From Osmia lignaria lignaria (Eukaryota > Arthropoda > Insecta > Hymenoptera > Megachilidae): DNA of 64,000 bases. The position numbers were made by a program, and so were the translations under genes. Below are positions 35,248-45,714 of this stretch, piece after piece. The stretch is from the NCBI RefSeq assembly GCF_051020975.1, contig NC_135040.1:1047501-1111500 (forward strand), in the 5' to 3' direction. The notes under the pieces are model-generated. The model did not search any database. It worked only from the letters and a program-made list of their open reading frames with translations, and was not told where the DNA came from. Position 1 is the stretch's first letter, and the number at the start of each line of letters is the position of its first letter.

Positions 35248-35551
35248 CCTATTAAATATGAAAGGTTTCATTGCGAACGATACATTCCTTGCAGAGTAAC
35301 ATCAAGGAATAGGTTTTTTGCTATAACAATAGTTATTAACAACAAATTCCATACATTTTTCCAAGTGGGATCATCATAAAAATATCTCCCACTAAATGTA
35401 AAAGATTTCATCGCGATCGGTACATTCTTCGCAGAGTAACACCAGCGAATAGGTTTTTTGCTACAGCAATAGTTATTAATAACAAATTCCATAAGTTTTT
35501 GCAAGTGGAATCATCACGGATATATCTCTTACTAAATGTGAAAGGTTTCAT
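35248..35551 (+). repeat. 140-bp tandem repeat, 2.2 copies
   Basis: Units start at 35248, 35388 and 35528 (partial), exactly 140 bp apart, each with GAAAGGTTTCATYGCGA, GCAGAGTAACA and TAACAATAGTTATTAA-type blocks. A single related unit occurs at 56990-57125. Frames on both strands across it are repeat-derived. Confidence 0.85.
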
Positions 35552-35564
35552 CCGGCCTAAAGGC

Positions 35565-35735
35565 GATCGAAATATTAATATAGCCTAACCTAACCTAATC
35601 TGGACATGTAAGTAACAGAAAACATTATATACCACATTGGTTAAAACTAATGTTGGCGGTAATTTATTTTTCTGTTACTTATACGTGTAGGTTAGGTTAG
35701 ATTAGGTTAGATTAATATTAATAGATCGCCGGCCA
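35565..35735. repeat. palindrome with TTAGG-like motifs in its arms
   Basis: GCGATCGAAATATTAATATA followed by CCTAACCTAACCTAATCTG is inverted near the end as GGTTAGGTTAGATTAGG...ATTAATATTAATAGATCGC, and CTGTTACTTA is inverted too. A related palindrome lies at 55670-55805. Confidence 0.7.
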
Positions 35736-35759
35736 CGAGAGTCATATCTTATAATTTGA

Positions 35760-36060
35760 TTTTTCACTTACCCGTTGTATGATTAGGAGCCGGACCACGC
35801 GCTGTTGCTTACAGAAACGGTAGGCAAGAGAGCCGGCGTACACATGGCCACGGGCGCATACGTATAGGCAAAATTCGCTGTAGTAGTAACCATATTCTTT
35901 CACGAATATCTCTCAAACCAATCGAGTCCGACATATACCTTCAAGGAAAAAAGTTGCTTAAAATGACGAATTTTACAACATATTTAAAAATCATCAAAAT
36001 CGGTGAGGGGGGGGGGACCTCATCTACAAGTTCACCAAAAAAAGAAGGCAAACTTTGAAA
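35760..36060 (+). repeat. dispersed repeat D
   Basis: Shares CACTTACCCGTTGTATGA-, GGCATACGTATAGGCAAAATTC- and CACGAATATCTC-type blocks with 55870-56060 and 57120-57260, in the same order. It ends in an eleven-base G run and CTACAAGTTCACC. Confidence 0.65.
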
Positions 36061-36120
36061 AGCGTTATGATAATAATTTAAAACCTTTATTTTAAAAATT
36101 AGCAAATCATATCCTTAATA

Positions 36121-36322
36121 CAGTAGACTCTCGTTATATTACCGCGGACGGGGCTGTATAAGTAGAAGATTTTTCAAGCTTCCAAGCTCTTTTATAAAGG
36201 AGAAGGGTAGATAGAAGTGTTTCATCATCGTAGCTTATGATGGTGTAAAAATGGCACTCGTGAAATTGAAAATCTGTGTGAAAATCAAATCATTTGCGTG
36301 GCGATATAACGAGAGTCTATTG
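36121..36322. mobile_element. TA-MITE family A, best-preserved copy
   Basis: TA at 36119-36120 and 36323-36324. The left CAGTAGACTCTCGTTATATT and inverted right CAATAGACTCTCGTTATATC form the TIRs of a 202-bp element. This copy was used as reference for the family. Confidence 0.85.
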
Positions 36323-36904
36323 TAATTACAATTTTATTATGTCCAATTACACGTGGACTTTTCTACTGTGGCAATCAACGTGTTAAATATATTTTTCCAA
36401 CCATACTACTTTGATAAAATTCCTTTCACGTGTTTCAAACTAATGGGAAGTACTACTAACATTCGAAATTGGTGTTGGTAATTACGATCTCTTTCGTACA
36501 ACCTAAGCAAAGCCACGATTGCGACCGTATAAAGAAAGCCGCATAGGGGCAGGCGAGAAGATCTCGTTAATTCCAATGTTAATGCGCGGTGACCAGATTA
36601 AATTCTTCGGGTGGAGGTCAGATCCGGCATAGTTTTCACCTGAGAACGACGAAGTGACAAATAATATTACCCGGCTTGTAGTTACTATTCGTCGAGTTTC
36701 TATCACGCGACAATAACTCGTGTGCTGTGACGACGACGATGAACAAAATCGATGACGCACCTTTGAAACATTCACGAAGTTGGGACAGAAAATACCAGAC
36801 ACCGATATTACATCAGTCCAATAAGTTTCAACTAAATGATTTTAACCCGACTGTTTCATTTCGGGCCTCACAATTAAAGTTATATTACCATACATGTTAT
36901 GTTT
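36323..36904. other. no supported gene
   Basis: 36503-36802 (99-codon minus frame) is GC-richer and Ser-rich with no known domain. Confidence 0.4.
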
Positions 36905-37885
36905 TTAAAGATTTATTCTTATTTTGAAAATTAATTGAACTTTAATTTTACACTTATTCTTCTTTAATACTTTATATTTTCTAGGAATAAATTGTTGTAA
37001 CAATCGCAGTTTTAGTTGTTCGCAGACTTGGGTGATACCCTCTCGATGTTGTACACTGATCAAGTGTATTCCTAGATAACGGACAACGTCTTTATGGGGG
37101 ATGTTGGTGTACAGGTTTTGGTTATCGTGTATGTGAAATTTGCCTGCATGTTTGCGTACATTGGTTATTGGCATCTGATATGGAGCTTATGTAAGGTCTG
37201 AACAGGATTGTTTATATTTATCATTAGTTTCCAGGTGTTAGAGTAATTTTGAATTTTGATAAAGATTTCCTGTAGTAGGGATTGTAATTTAGTGACTTTA
37301 TTGTGCCGGAGGTAGATTAAGAGGTCATCCGCGAAAGCAATTGCTTTTCGGGCGATACCGCTATTCAGATCATGCAGATGCAATAGGTCACTGATGAATA
37401 TGTTAAATAAAATCGGAGAGTTTACTGTCCCCTGTTGCAGACTGTTTGTAATTTTGAAAGCTTTACTAGATACGAATTGACTGTTAGCGACATAGAATTT
37501 CTTGTTATGCAGCATATTCCAAATGATTTTTATTAGGTGTATCGGGAAATGTTTTTTCAGGAGTTTGAAAAAGAGATCGTTTAAACGGTGTCGAAGGCTT
37601 TTTCTAGATCGATAAAGATTGCGCCTACGCAATTACCCGCATTTCTGGCCCAACAAATATCTGAGGTGAATTTAGTGAACGCATGAATTGTGGAATGTTT
37701 ATGACGAAAGCCGAATTGTGTGTCCAGTATAATTTCCTTGGATTTGCAGAAGTGCACGATTGCATTATTTATTGCTGTTTCAAAAATTTTACTGATGTTA
37801 GGGAGAAGACGTATCGGACGATAGCTATTAGCTTTACCGCTGGACCATCGACACTGTTGAAAGTACCTTTAATCTTTTGAAATAT
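36905..37885 (-). pseudogene. non-LTR retrotransposon reverse transcriptase relic (Jockey/CR1-like)
   Basis: Reading the minus strand from about 37840: SYRPIRLLPNISKIFE, then QFGFRHKHSTIHAF and FIDLEKAFDTV (the motif with the first catalytic Asp). After a frameshift near 37583 comes a 155-codon frame with QQGTVNSPILFNIFISDLL and AIAFADDLLIY (the FADD catalytic pair at residues 100-103). A second frame shift near 37170 gives VVRYLGIHL, the thumb-adjacent motif. This is the standard order of non-LTR polymerase blocks 1 to 7. The endonuclease domain and C-terminus are missing. It is dead through at least two frameshifts. The clade is inferred from the wording of the motifs. Confidence 0.85.
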
Positions 37886-39884
37886 AACGCACGTAACATA
37901 CTTTTATCAATTACGTTTATTTAGTTTCTTTAATTCCTATTCTATTCCACTGCATGTAAAAACATTGAGCAGTATATATACCATTGATAAAGAACAGACG
38001 AAAATTCGCCGAATAAGTAACTCTAACACGCAAAAAGCAGTGAAAAAATCAGTTTTTAATTTTTTTAACTATGGCGCACCTTACCAAAAAATCTCAAAAA
38101 AGTTGAGAATGATAGTATCAATAATATACACATAAAAAAGATATGAATGTAGGATATGTAGGAGGCTTTATTGAGCGGAAGGAAAATAAATGATTTTTAG
38201 TAATATTAATGGTATCACCGTCTTTATCTTTATTAATCTGTTCGACTCGAGTGTCGTCAGGGAACTGAACTTTTGCTTGCCGTGTCCGTACACTTCGCTC
38301 GAGGACACGGCAGGCCAGATATTAGTAAACATTAGTCTACAGTCGGTCTACAGTTGGTACATGAATATTGTATGCCTACAGATAGCATCTCCTTCAATAC
38401 AAAATCGCCACTTTTCAGCATGTTATTGACGCTTTTGATATTTAATGGCTTCAGTTTTTAATCTAAAAATCTGAAAAAATTCTGTAATATGTGCCTCACG
38501 AATAGAATTGTCTCCGATTTTTTTAGAATTTTCAAATGTGATTAAATAGGAGAAACTGGCCAAAAAAACTTCGCGGTTACATTTTTACCCGTAAACCCCC
38601 CCCCCCCCAAGATGAGATACAGGGCTGAAACTTGGCACATACTGTTTTTTCTTGATAAGCTACAGAATGATTCATCGCAAGTCGAATTTGATTTAAGAGC
38701 ACTTTTAACCACCTTAACCGGCTATACCCTTTAATATGTAATTGAAACGAAGTTTATACGCAAGTGGTGGGGACCACAAATGTACATATACATGTATATG
38801 CGGCCCCCTTCGCTACACTGTCATTTTTCCCTAAAATACCTACAGAGAGAGGCAAGAACCCGAGGGCGGGCTGAACCCCGGAGTGTATAGCCAAAAGAAC
38901 AAAGGGTAAGGAATAGTACATATAGGTAATATTATATGGTAAAATTTAGTTGATCAATTGTACGTTAAAATAGCTGAATTTATCAACTCAACGTCATTAT
39001 ATTTATGTAAATCACACATGTATCATGTTATACATAATGTATATCGTTCGGCAGAGCCGCACCGTGCAGATGTGCAAGTTGTTCATCGCACATAGTGAGC
39101 TAATCAAAGGAGTGGCACTTTGATGGATTATTAATAAAATTTATTTCTATGGTGCCGTTTAAAGAATCCCAGAATTATATACGTAGTATTGTCTTGCTAG
39201 GTGATCATTGATATCCCCCTAGTTTTTGTAACTGGTTTCCTTAAATGAGCCTTTGCTATAACATATTTAAAATAAATAAAGTGTAAAATAAGGAAACATA
39301 CGGAAGTTGGATATTCGTTTCCTCAAGAATTCCACAATACATAGAACTCTATTCGGCAGCATTTAATTTTGTCTAATAAAATTTTGTTCTATCTTCTATA
39401 ATTTTAAAGCTAAGTATGATCTAGTTGCGTGAAATACTGCATGTATGGTCTAAAATTATTTTATTATGGTAAATATAATAACCTCTAAAAGATAAATGTT
39501 ATAATTGCAGAATCAGAGGTGCGGGGTATGGTGTGGCGCACGGTATGAAATAAAGAGTTGTCTTAAATACTATATTTTACAACTAACTTACAATTTACTT
39601 ATTACCAGCTTTTTAACTCTTTGAGGTACGGAATTTTAGACAATAAGAAAATCCATGTTGCACAAAAATTTCATTCTTATAAAATTTAACAAATTAGGTT
39701 TATTTTAATTAATAGAGAAAAAAATTACATATAACTGATAAAAAATTTAAAAAATCATTTAATTAATTAATTAATGCGTAGGACATAAACAGTCCCACCA
39801 TGCTATATTGGTCTATGAATGGTATTGATTAAAACACATTGGTGAACACAGTGAACTGTTGAAGTAGGTGGATCTCAATATTAA
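37886..39884. other. AT-rich, no supported gene; one repeat C copy
   Basis: 38587-38599 is a C homopolymer. 38278-38315 contains a small GCCGTGTCC/GGACACGGC hairpin. 39365-39448 is an inverted repeat C copy. A 79-codon plus frame at 38190-38429 is not recognised. Confidence 0.45.
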
Positions 39885-39997
39885 CCTCTGTGCTCCAAGT
39901 AATTTTAGTTTTTCGAGGTGGTATAAAAAACCTCCCACCATGTATATTTAGGTATCAAAAAGGTGGGACATTTTTAGCTCTGCTATGCTTCAGACGG
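39885..39997. mobile_element. possible small piggyBac-like MITE
   Basis: TTAA lies at 39881-39884 and 39998-40001. The ends CCTCTGTGCTCC and inverted CCGTCTGAAGCA are only loosely similar. The interior has a self-complementary GGTGG...CCACC segment. Confidence 0.3.
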
Positions 39998-40019
39998 TTA
40001 ACCTAATTAACTACTTTAA

Positions 40020-40815
40020 CTATAATTGTTGAATTCGCCGTTTTCTATAGTTGCCTTATGCACCGCACTTCAATGCAACAATTTCGACTAGTCGCCACGA
40101 CTCGACTCTCCTGTTACCTTTTTGAAGTTGCTGCAGTCACACCTTGACTTCCCGCGTTGTCAAAAATATGATTCAACGTGTGAACCTTTGTTTTCTTCTG
40201 ATTGTTGACAATTCCCGTACGTTGGCCCCTCGCCTTGACCGTATCTTCGCCCCAGCCTGGACTCGTATACGAGCGAATTCGCGCACACAACATACGAGTG
40301 CACACGCATCTCTCTCTTTTCTGCTTCTACATCATTATAAAACTGTTTACTTTTTTAATTACTGGTGAGGAAACGCGATTAAACGAAAAAATTGGTGACA
40401 GTGAGTATCAGGTGAAGGGGGTCACCCCTTCCCCTGAACAAGGTAAAATAGCTGTGGCCAAAAACAAGGCGGGGAACCCAACAAAAAACGATGAATCCAT
40501 TCACATCAATTTCGAAAAGATCGTGAAATTCGTCATCAATGGAAACAACAAGGGAAGAACCACCCCAGATGCAATCGAAATAAAGAAACTGCTTCAGCAA
40601 AAGCAAACTAAAAAATCAAAGATCAAGCCAGTCTTTGCGACATAAATCAACAGCGAGAAAACAACGGAAAAACGAAAACGAAAAAAGCGGAGCAACATGG
40701 AAAGCAGAACTCCGGAGGTCTATTTAACCAGATCAAGGACCACCAAACAGCCGAACTACAGAAAACTATAGCAATGCTGAATGAAACAATAAAGAAAATC
40801 GCCAAAGAGCTTGAA
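40020..40815 (+). pseudogene. ORF1-like retroelement relic with coiled-coil end
   Basis: A plus frame (40202-40645, 147 codons) has a chance-looking start, then from about 40370 a coherent hydrophilic stretch (ETRLNEKIGDSEYQVKG...FEKIVKFVINGNN...KKLLQQKQTKKSKIK). After a stop at 40643, another frame continues FNQIKDHQTAELQKTIAMLN and ETIKKIAKELEKK, a strong heptad-like coiled coil, until an A run at 40815. This pattern (basic or acidic N-terminal part, then coiled coil) fits non-LTR ORF1 proteins, but no diagnostic motif is present. The GC-richer 40080-40340 segment could be its leader. It is broken by one frameshift and truncated by the palindrome that follows. Confidence 0.35.
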
Positions 40816-40955
40816 AAAAAAAAAAAAAAAAATTGGGAACCAAGGATTTGAACCGAGGACCTTTAGATTGCGAGTCATGGATCCGCTCCGTGGTTAAACA
40901 CATGACTCGGAATATAAAGGTCCTCGGTTCAAATCCTTGATTCCCAATTTTTTTT
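40816..40955. repeat. tRNA-like palindrome flanked by A and T runs
   Basis: Arms of about 48 bp (40834-40881 and 40904-40951) with about 46 matches enclose a 22-base loop. The right arm holds GGTTCAAATCC (B-box), and GTGGTTAAACACATGACTC in the loop and right arm resembles the D-arm region of tRNA-derived SINEs, ending in TTCCCA. An A run precedes and a T run follows. Most likely two tRNA-related retroposon ends inserted head to head. It is not an intact tRNA gene. Confidence 0.6.
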
Positions 40956-41027
40956 TTAATGATAATTTTTATGTAATAGTTATTCAAAAAGAGACAAATT
41001 ATCATTAAAAAAGAAAAAAAATGTTGG

Positions 41028-41240
41028 GAACCAAGGATTTGAACCGTGGATCTCTAGATTGCAAGTTGTGTCTGTGAGTTTGTCATACTTCAGAATGTAA
41101 GTAGTAACTAACTTTAATTATTAATATCTTTTAAACAATTAGCCGTCTGCCCCCAAAAGGGGGTATAGGCGTGTTCAGCTCGACGAGCTCTACAAGCTGG
41201 CAAAGTTTCATTAATAAGTGAGTGTAACACTTGGGTAGTT
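41028..41240 (-). repeat. SINE-like repeat, second copy
   Basis: The minus strand carries the blocks of 12440-12705 and a clearer tRNA-like tail (ACTTGCAATCTAGAGATCC, then GGTTCAAATCCTTGG and TTCCCA), followed by T runs. Confidence 0.55.
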
Positions 41241-41394
41241 CCCCTTGTAAGTCATCACAAGAACGATTATATAATGATTGAAGTTACCATGACTTTTCAA
41301 AAATAATTCTTTAAATCAAAAGAAAAAGCATCGCTTGTAGAAACGTGTTATTACGGAAAAAAAGTGAGAATTGTAAAATATGTTGGTTATCTAC

Positions 41395-41638
41395 TTTTCC
41401 ACTATAAAACTTATCCCAAAAGCAATGTTTTCAATATCGACTAAGGAATCAAAATAGAGAGCGGCACAAATTTTTCTGACAACCCAACATCAACATTGGA
41501 AATTTTCCATTCGATCCGTTCTATTCATTTTTTCAAATTCAGTCAGACAATTTAAGTCACGATCGGCTTTGCATTGTTCATGGATATAATTCCAGAAATG
41601 ATCCGGCAGTTTCTTGAAATACGTTGTTTTAAAGGTCA
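41395..41638 (-). pseudogene. degenerate coding segment of unknown family
   Basis: The minus frame starting at 41638 runs about 80 codons with a single internal stop: TYFKKLPDHFWNYIHEQCKA, a charged middle, and VRKICAALYFDSLVDIENIA. The composition is protein-like (aromatics, balanced charge) in AT-rich surroundings. I do not recognise the family. It may be an old transposon or a host exon that has decayed. Confidence 0.35.
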
Positions 41639-41639
41639 T

Positions 41640-42256
41640 TCAGACTGATATTGATCCTGGATCCTAAATGGAATCGTTACATTTATATCCAAAGGTGAAC
41701 CGAATGCTTGCATCAATGATAATACGCAGACGTGCCAAGATTCGAAATTCGTTTCGGTCGCTACATTTTCGTTGCAATATCCCTTCTCTCTACCTTGTCT
41801 GTCCGCTTTGTTCCCTTTGCTTGGATTTACATAGACCCTGGGTCAAGCTACAGATTACAAATCTAGATATCATCGCGGAATCCCACTAGCTTACCTATGC
41901 GAACGAACGAAATATTCGATTTCGTTCCAGCAACCATTCCTGTGATATTTCTGGACATTACCCTAGATTGCACAAACTTTCATATTTCTAAAGAATTCTT
42001 TAAAAAGTTTCTTTATATAGTACCTATAAGAATTATAAAGGCCATAGGTATTATTTGGATAAAGGTCTTTAAGTCTTAATAATTTTTTTAATTTAATTAT
42101 TACATCATTGCCAGGGTTACTCATAATATTTTAAATATTGTTTGAAAAAGAGGTAACGTAGTTGCAAAACTTTCCCGCCATTTATAATCACTTATAAACT
42201 ATCCCTCCCCCTTGGTCAGAAGTTTTAAATATTTAATACCATAAATGCCCCATAGT
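41640..42256. other. no recognisable gene
   Basis: Frames at 41668-41889 and 41897-42079 have no domain I recognise. Confidence 0.4.
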
Positions 42257-42937
42257 ATAAACTGTAGTTTAACGTAGTGTAATCCGTTTCTTCATATTTG
42301 CTTCCGTTTTGCCGTGGTTCGTACTCAAAGTTAGTAGAAATTCGTCAAAACGAAACGCTGATAATATTACCCGTAACTTCAATGTACGATTCTAATGAAC
42401 TTTACTCGGAAAGATAAAATTCAAATGAATTACAAAGTTTACTAGATTAGTATAGATTCTATTCAGTGCATAAAATAAGTTAAAATGTTAACAACTTTTT
42501 AAATAATAGGATCTGATTGGAACAAAGTACAAACTTGCCACATGTTTAATTATTACTGCAGGAAAGAGTGAACCTTCCCCTATCAGAATCTGAAAAAAGT
42601 TGGGTGCACGTTTTTGCACTTTTTGAAGAAAATGGCGATTGAATGAAATTACACCCATCTTGGCCGCTGCGCGCGAAGATGGAAAAGCAGTAACAGATAC
42701 GATTATTAACCAGTTAACTGCCTTATTAACCATTATTATTAATCATTGCAACGTGTATATTCGTCATCCAAAACTGTATTTCGGTTGAATAAAAGTGTTC
42801 AATGTTCAATAAAAATATAATCCTTTCTTGTTTTTCTTTAACTTTTTCGTAAAAATGATGATAGGAGTATTTGCCTTGCGTTCGACGTGTATACTCGTCA
42901 TTGTTTGATTTTTATTATATATCCCGTGAAAAATTTT
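42257..42937. mobile_element. Transib-related repeat, lacks its terminal repeat
   Basis: 42257-42720 closely follows 23160-23625 of the complete element (AAACTGTAGTTTAACGTAGT onwards), with one extra insertion near 42365-42395. The nested piggyBac-like end TTAACCAGTTAACTG is at 42710, and its interior CGTGTATATTCGTCA appears at 42750 and again at 42887. The outer TIR is missing. It runs directly into the transposase relic. Confidence 0.75.
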
Positions 42938-43636
42938 CCACAACAGACTATCAGTATCGGTACATTGCAATCGAAGGAGTACCATAGATACCATAAACAT
43001 ATTACTGTCCGTCACGATTGAATTAACATTATCACTTAACTTTTGTTTATATTCGCTTTGACCTGATGAACCATCACATCCCCATTTGCTCGTTAAAAGT
43101 AGATTGTCATTTAAGGCTTCAATTTCACTCTCAGTTTTTAACTGCACAATTCCGTTGACTGTAGAATCGAGTAACTTTTGAAGCGGTACTTTAGCAGAAA
43201 CACTAGTAACTTCGTCAATTTCGGGCAAGCATTTGCTTCTGGCTTGAATAATTTTGTTGTAACTGGGTAACGCGTCGTGATTACTCTTCTTCAACTCGTT
43301 TCGAAGCACAGTATACTTATCTTTGGAAAGTCCTAGGTCCAAAAACAAAGATAAAGCTTCTTCCGCTGTAAATTTTCGTGGTACGTTTTTTGCAGTCCGA
43401 ATGGTGTTCTTCATTTCATTTAGAAGATGGGGACCAACTTCGTCGACAGCTTCAACAATGGATGCCTTTTCGTATTGTCGTTCTGATTTGTATCGTTGAC
43501 ACAGCCCTTGGTTAATCAAATCAGTAGACATATTTTGATTATGTTCTCTTAATTTCCGTCTTCTGGTCACTTCTGAACAATCCTCCAAACTTTTCACTGG
43601 TTTACCTATATTGGACGTGGATGGAACTTGATACAT
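42938..43636 (-). pseudogene. Transib (RAG1-like) transposase N-terminal and early catalytic fragment
   Basis: A 276-codon minus frame (43636-42806) has about 233 residues of Transib protein. The basic N-terminal part is followed by helices with ALSLFLDLGLSKDKYTVLRN and LPSYNKIIQARSKCLPEI, then SKWGCDGSSGQSEYKQ at about residues 184-199. The last segment holds the first catalytic Asp (D188) in the WGxDGSS motif shared by Transib and RAG1. At residue 233, after DSLLW, the match stops and the remaining 43 codons read through repeat sequence of the 42.26-42.94 kb block. The second catalytic Asp and the Glu are therefore missing and the protein cannot cut DNA. The relation to RAG1 is established for the superfamily, and the call here is by motif reading. 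Confidence 0.8.
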
Positions 43637-43699
43637 CGCTGTGGCACATGCTTCTTCCTATAAGCACTTTTCCACCTTTCTTTGAAGAGTCTGAAATAA

Positions 43700-44010
43700 T
43701 AATGTGTGTGAAGTTAGCTCGTACTTTTCGAATTTTGTATTTTTTGAAATTGTGCTGCATTGTACTGCGTTTGTGCCGTATTGTGCCGTAAACCGCAACT
43801 CTGTAAGTCAAAGCGTACTGAAGAAAACTAAAAAAAAACAAAATTTTTAATAGCCCCGCACTTTTCGAATTTTGAGTTTCTCTTTTTTGTGCCGTATTGT
43901 GCTATGTTTGTGTAAATAAATAAAACCAAAATTATACTAGCCCCGCACTTTTGCCGAAACAAATTTTTTTTTTTTAGATAATTTGTGATAACTTGTGCTA
44001 TGTTGTGCCG
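43700..44010 (+). repeat. diverged tandem repeat (CCGCACTTTTCGAATTTTG type)
   Basis: Three related blocks beginning near 43717, 43853 and 43940 share GCACTTTTCGAATTTTG- and TTGTGCCGTATTGTGC-type words, with poly-A or poly-T between them. Confidence 0.6.
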
Positions 44011-44100
44011 CCGATAGAAACTCGATATCTCTATTCATTTTGTAGATAAAAAATATTGAATTGGTAGTGTTAGTTGCGTCTATAGAGGAAAAATTCTATA

Positions 44101-44691
44101 CAGTAAACGCTGGATATATGCAACAAACATTGGGACCCAGACGTTGCATATATACAGCCGAGGTGTCGATTCTGGGCATTTAATGTTGCATATATCCAGC
44201 CGAGGTGCCGATTCTGGGCATTTAAACGTTGCATATATCCAGTCTTGGTGTCGATTCTGCGTCCGTACAAATCGTTTGTACCGTGCCGCGACACCTATTC
44301 TACGTTCGTACAAATCGTTTGTACCGTGCCGCGATACCTATTCTACGTTCATACACAACATGCGACGTGTTGCATGTTGCATGTTGCGTGTTTGATGTAT
44401 CTTTGGTGTACGGCCTGCCTTATACATATGTACAGTTTCATTATTATTTTAATAAATAAATATAATTCAAATCATATTGTGTTTGGTACCATTTTAATCA
44501 TAAAAATCTCACAAATGCGTTAGTAAAAATTTCATTAAGAAAAAGTTAAAAATAAAACAGTTTTATCGTTCAATTAGTATTAGTACGGTCGGATCATATT
44601 ACACGATTTCCTCGCCGAGCGGCTCGGTTCGGCTTAGGGGGATCCCCCAAGTGGAGGGGATAGCGATGTTGCATATATCCAGCTTTTACTG
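44101..44691. mobile_element. pogo-like element, complete, with internal 43-bp arrays
   Basis: TA at 44099-44100 and 44692-44693. The left CAGTAAACGCTGGATATATG and inverted right CAGTAAAAGCTGGATATATG form TIRs of about 24 bp. Inside, blocks starting GTTGCATATAT recur at 44143, 44185 and 44228, and GTNCGTACAAATCG at 44261 and 44304, all about 43 bp apart. Frames on both strands here are repeat-derived. Confidence 0.8.
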
Positions 44692-44693
44692 TA

Positions 44694-45096
44694 TATGTAT
44701 ATGCATTCGGATATGCGCGCGAACGTAGGCCATCCGTTGTCGTACGCGGCGCTAGGTCAACGCAAGAGTCTTTTGTTTTTGTCGCGAGGTGAGGTAGCCG
44801 AGCGAATGCGTATGTACAAGTAACAGCACATGTATTGCGATTATTATTGGAAATATAGATAGAAGTGATAAGCAAGCATCCGAATTACATCACACCCAAA
44901 CACCCTAATCGAGGCGCAATCCACGCACAAACACAACAAAATCATAATTTCAATGATATTAATGTTAAAAGTAATTTAGAAAAGAAAATATATAATTTTT
45001 TATTATTAAACATTATAAAATGTAATGTACAACTGAGAAATATGAATAATAAGTAAATATCAATTCAAATTTTCCTGCGTAAACATTTATGACTTA
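44694..45096. other. spacer between two pogo-like copies
   Basis: 44700-44860 is GC-richer and 44880-45090 AT-rich. No gene recognised. Confidence 0.4.
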
Positions 45097-45555
45097 CAGT
45101 AAAGATTCGATAAATGCGAAAAAGATCTGTGCAATAAATGCGAAGAATTCATCCCCACCTCTGTACGATACCTATTCTACGTTCGTACACAACATGCGAC
45201 GTGTTGCATGTTGCATGTTTGATGTATCTTTGGTGTACGGCCTGCCTTATATATATGTACAGTTTTATTATTATTTTAATAAATAAATATAATTCAAATC
45301 ATATCGTGTTTGGTACCATTTTAATCAGAAAAATCTTACAAATGCGTTAGTAAAAGTTTCATTAAGAAAAAGTTAAAAATAAAAAAGTTTTATCGTTCAA
45401 TTAGTATTAGTCACGCCGATATTACGGTCGGATCATATTACACGGTTTCCTCGCCGAGCGGCTCGGTTCGGCTTAGGGGGATCCCCCAAGTGGAGGGGAT
45501 AGCGATGTTGCATATATCCAGCCAAACTTTTGTTGCATATATCCAGCTTTTACTG
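45097..45555. mobile_element. pogo-like element, second copy with divergent left end
   Basis: TA flanks both sides. The right half (45160-45555) is nearly identical to 44335-44691 of the first copy, including the GAGCGGCTCGGTTCGGCTTA and TGGAGGGGATAGCGATG blocks. The left terminus is CAGTAAAGATTCGATAAATG, a different but related TIR, so the copies are hybrid at one end. Confidence 0.75.
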
Positions 45556-45714
45556 TATATTGTACGAAAGTTTTTAATTAATATCTCGGAAACTAACAGG
45601 AAGCCGAAGATACCACTTTATATTTGGGGTCCCATCCCCCCTTCCCCTTTCCCTCAAAATTTCATCTTGATCGGCGACCGGTCGTATTCGGAACTACAGC
45701 CCATGTTTCTTATA
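45556..45714 (+). repeat. dispersed repeat resembling family D
   Basis: Contains AATATCTCGGAAACTAACAG and TCAAAATTTCATCTTGATCG, similar in wording to family D. Truncated by the MITE that follows. Confidence 0.4.

Noticed and set aside
35143..35504. 78-codon frames on both strands
   Set aside because: They follow the 140-bp tandem repeat and are repeat artefacts.
40834..40953. Functional tRNA gene
   Set aside because: The B-box is good, but acceptor and anticodon stems do not pair properly and the structure is an inverted duplication.
44070..44523. Several overlapping 74- to 92-codon frames
   Set aside because: They arise from 43-bp blocks inside the pogo-like element; 43 is not a multiple of three, and all three frames give similar peptides.
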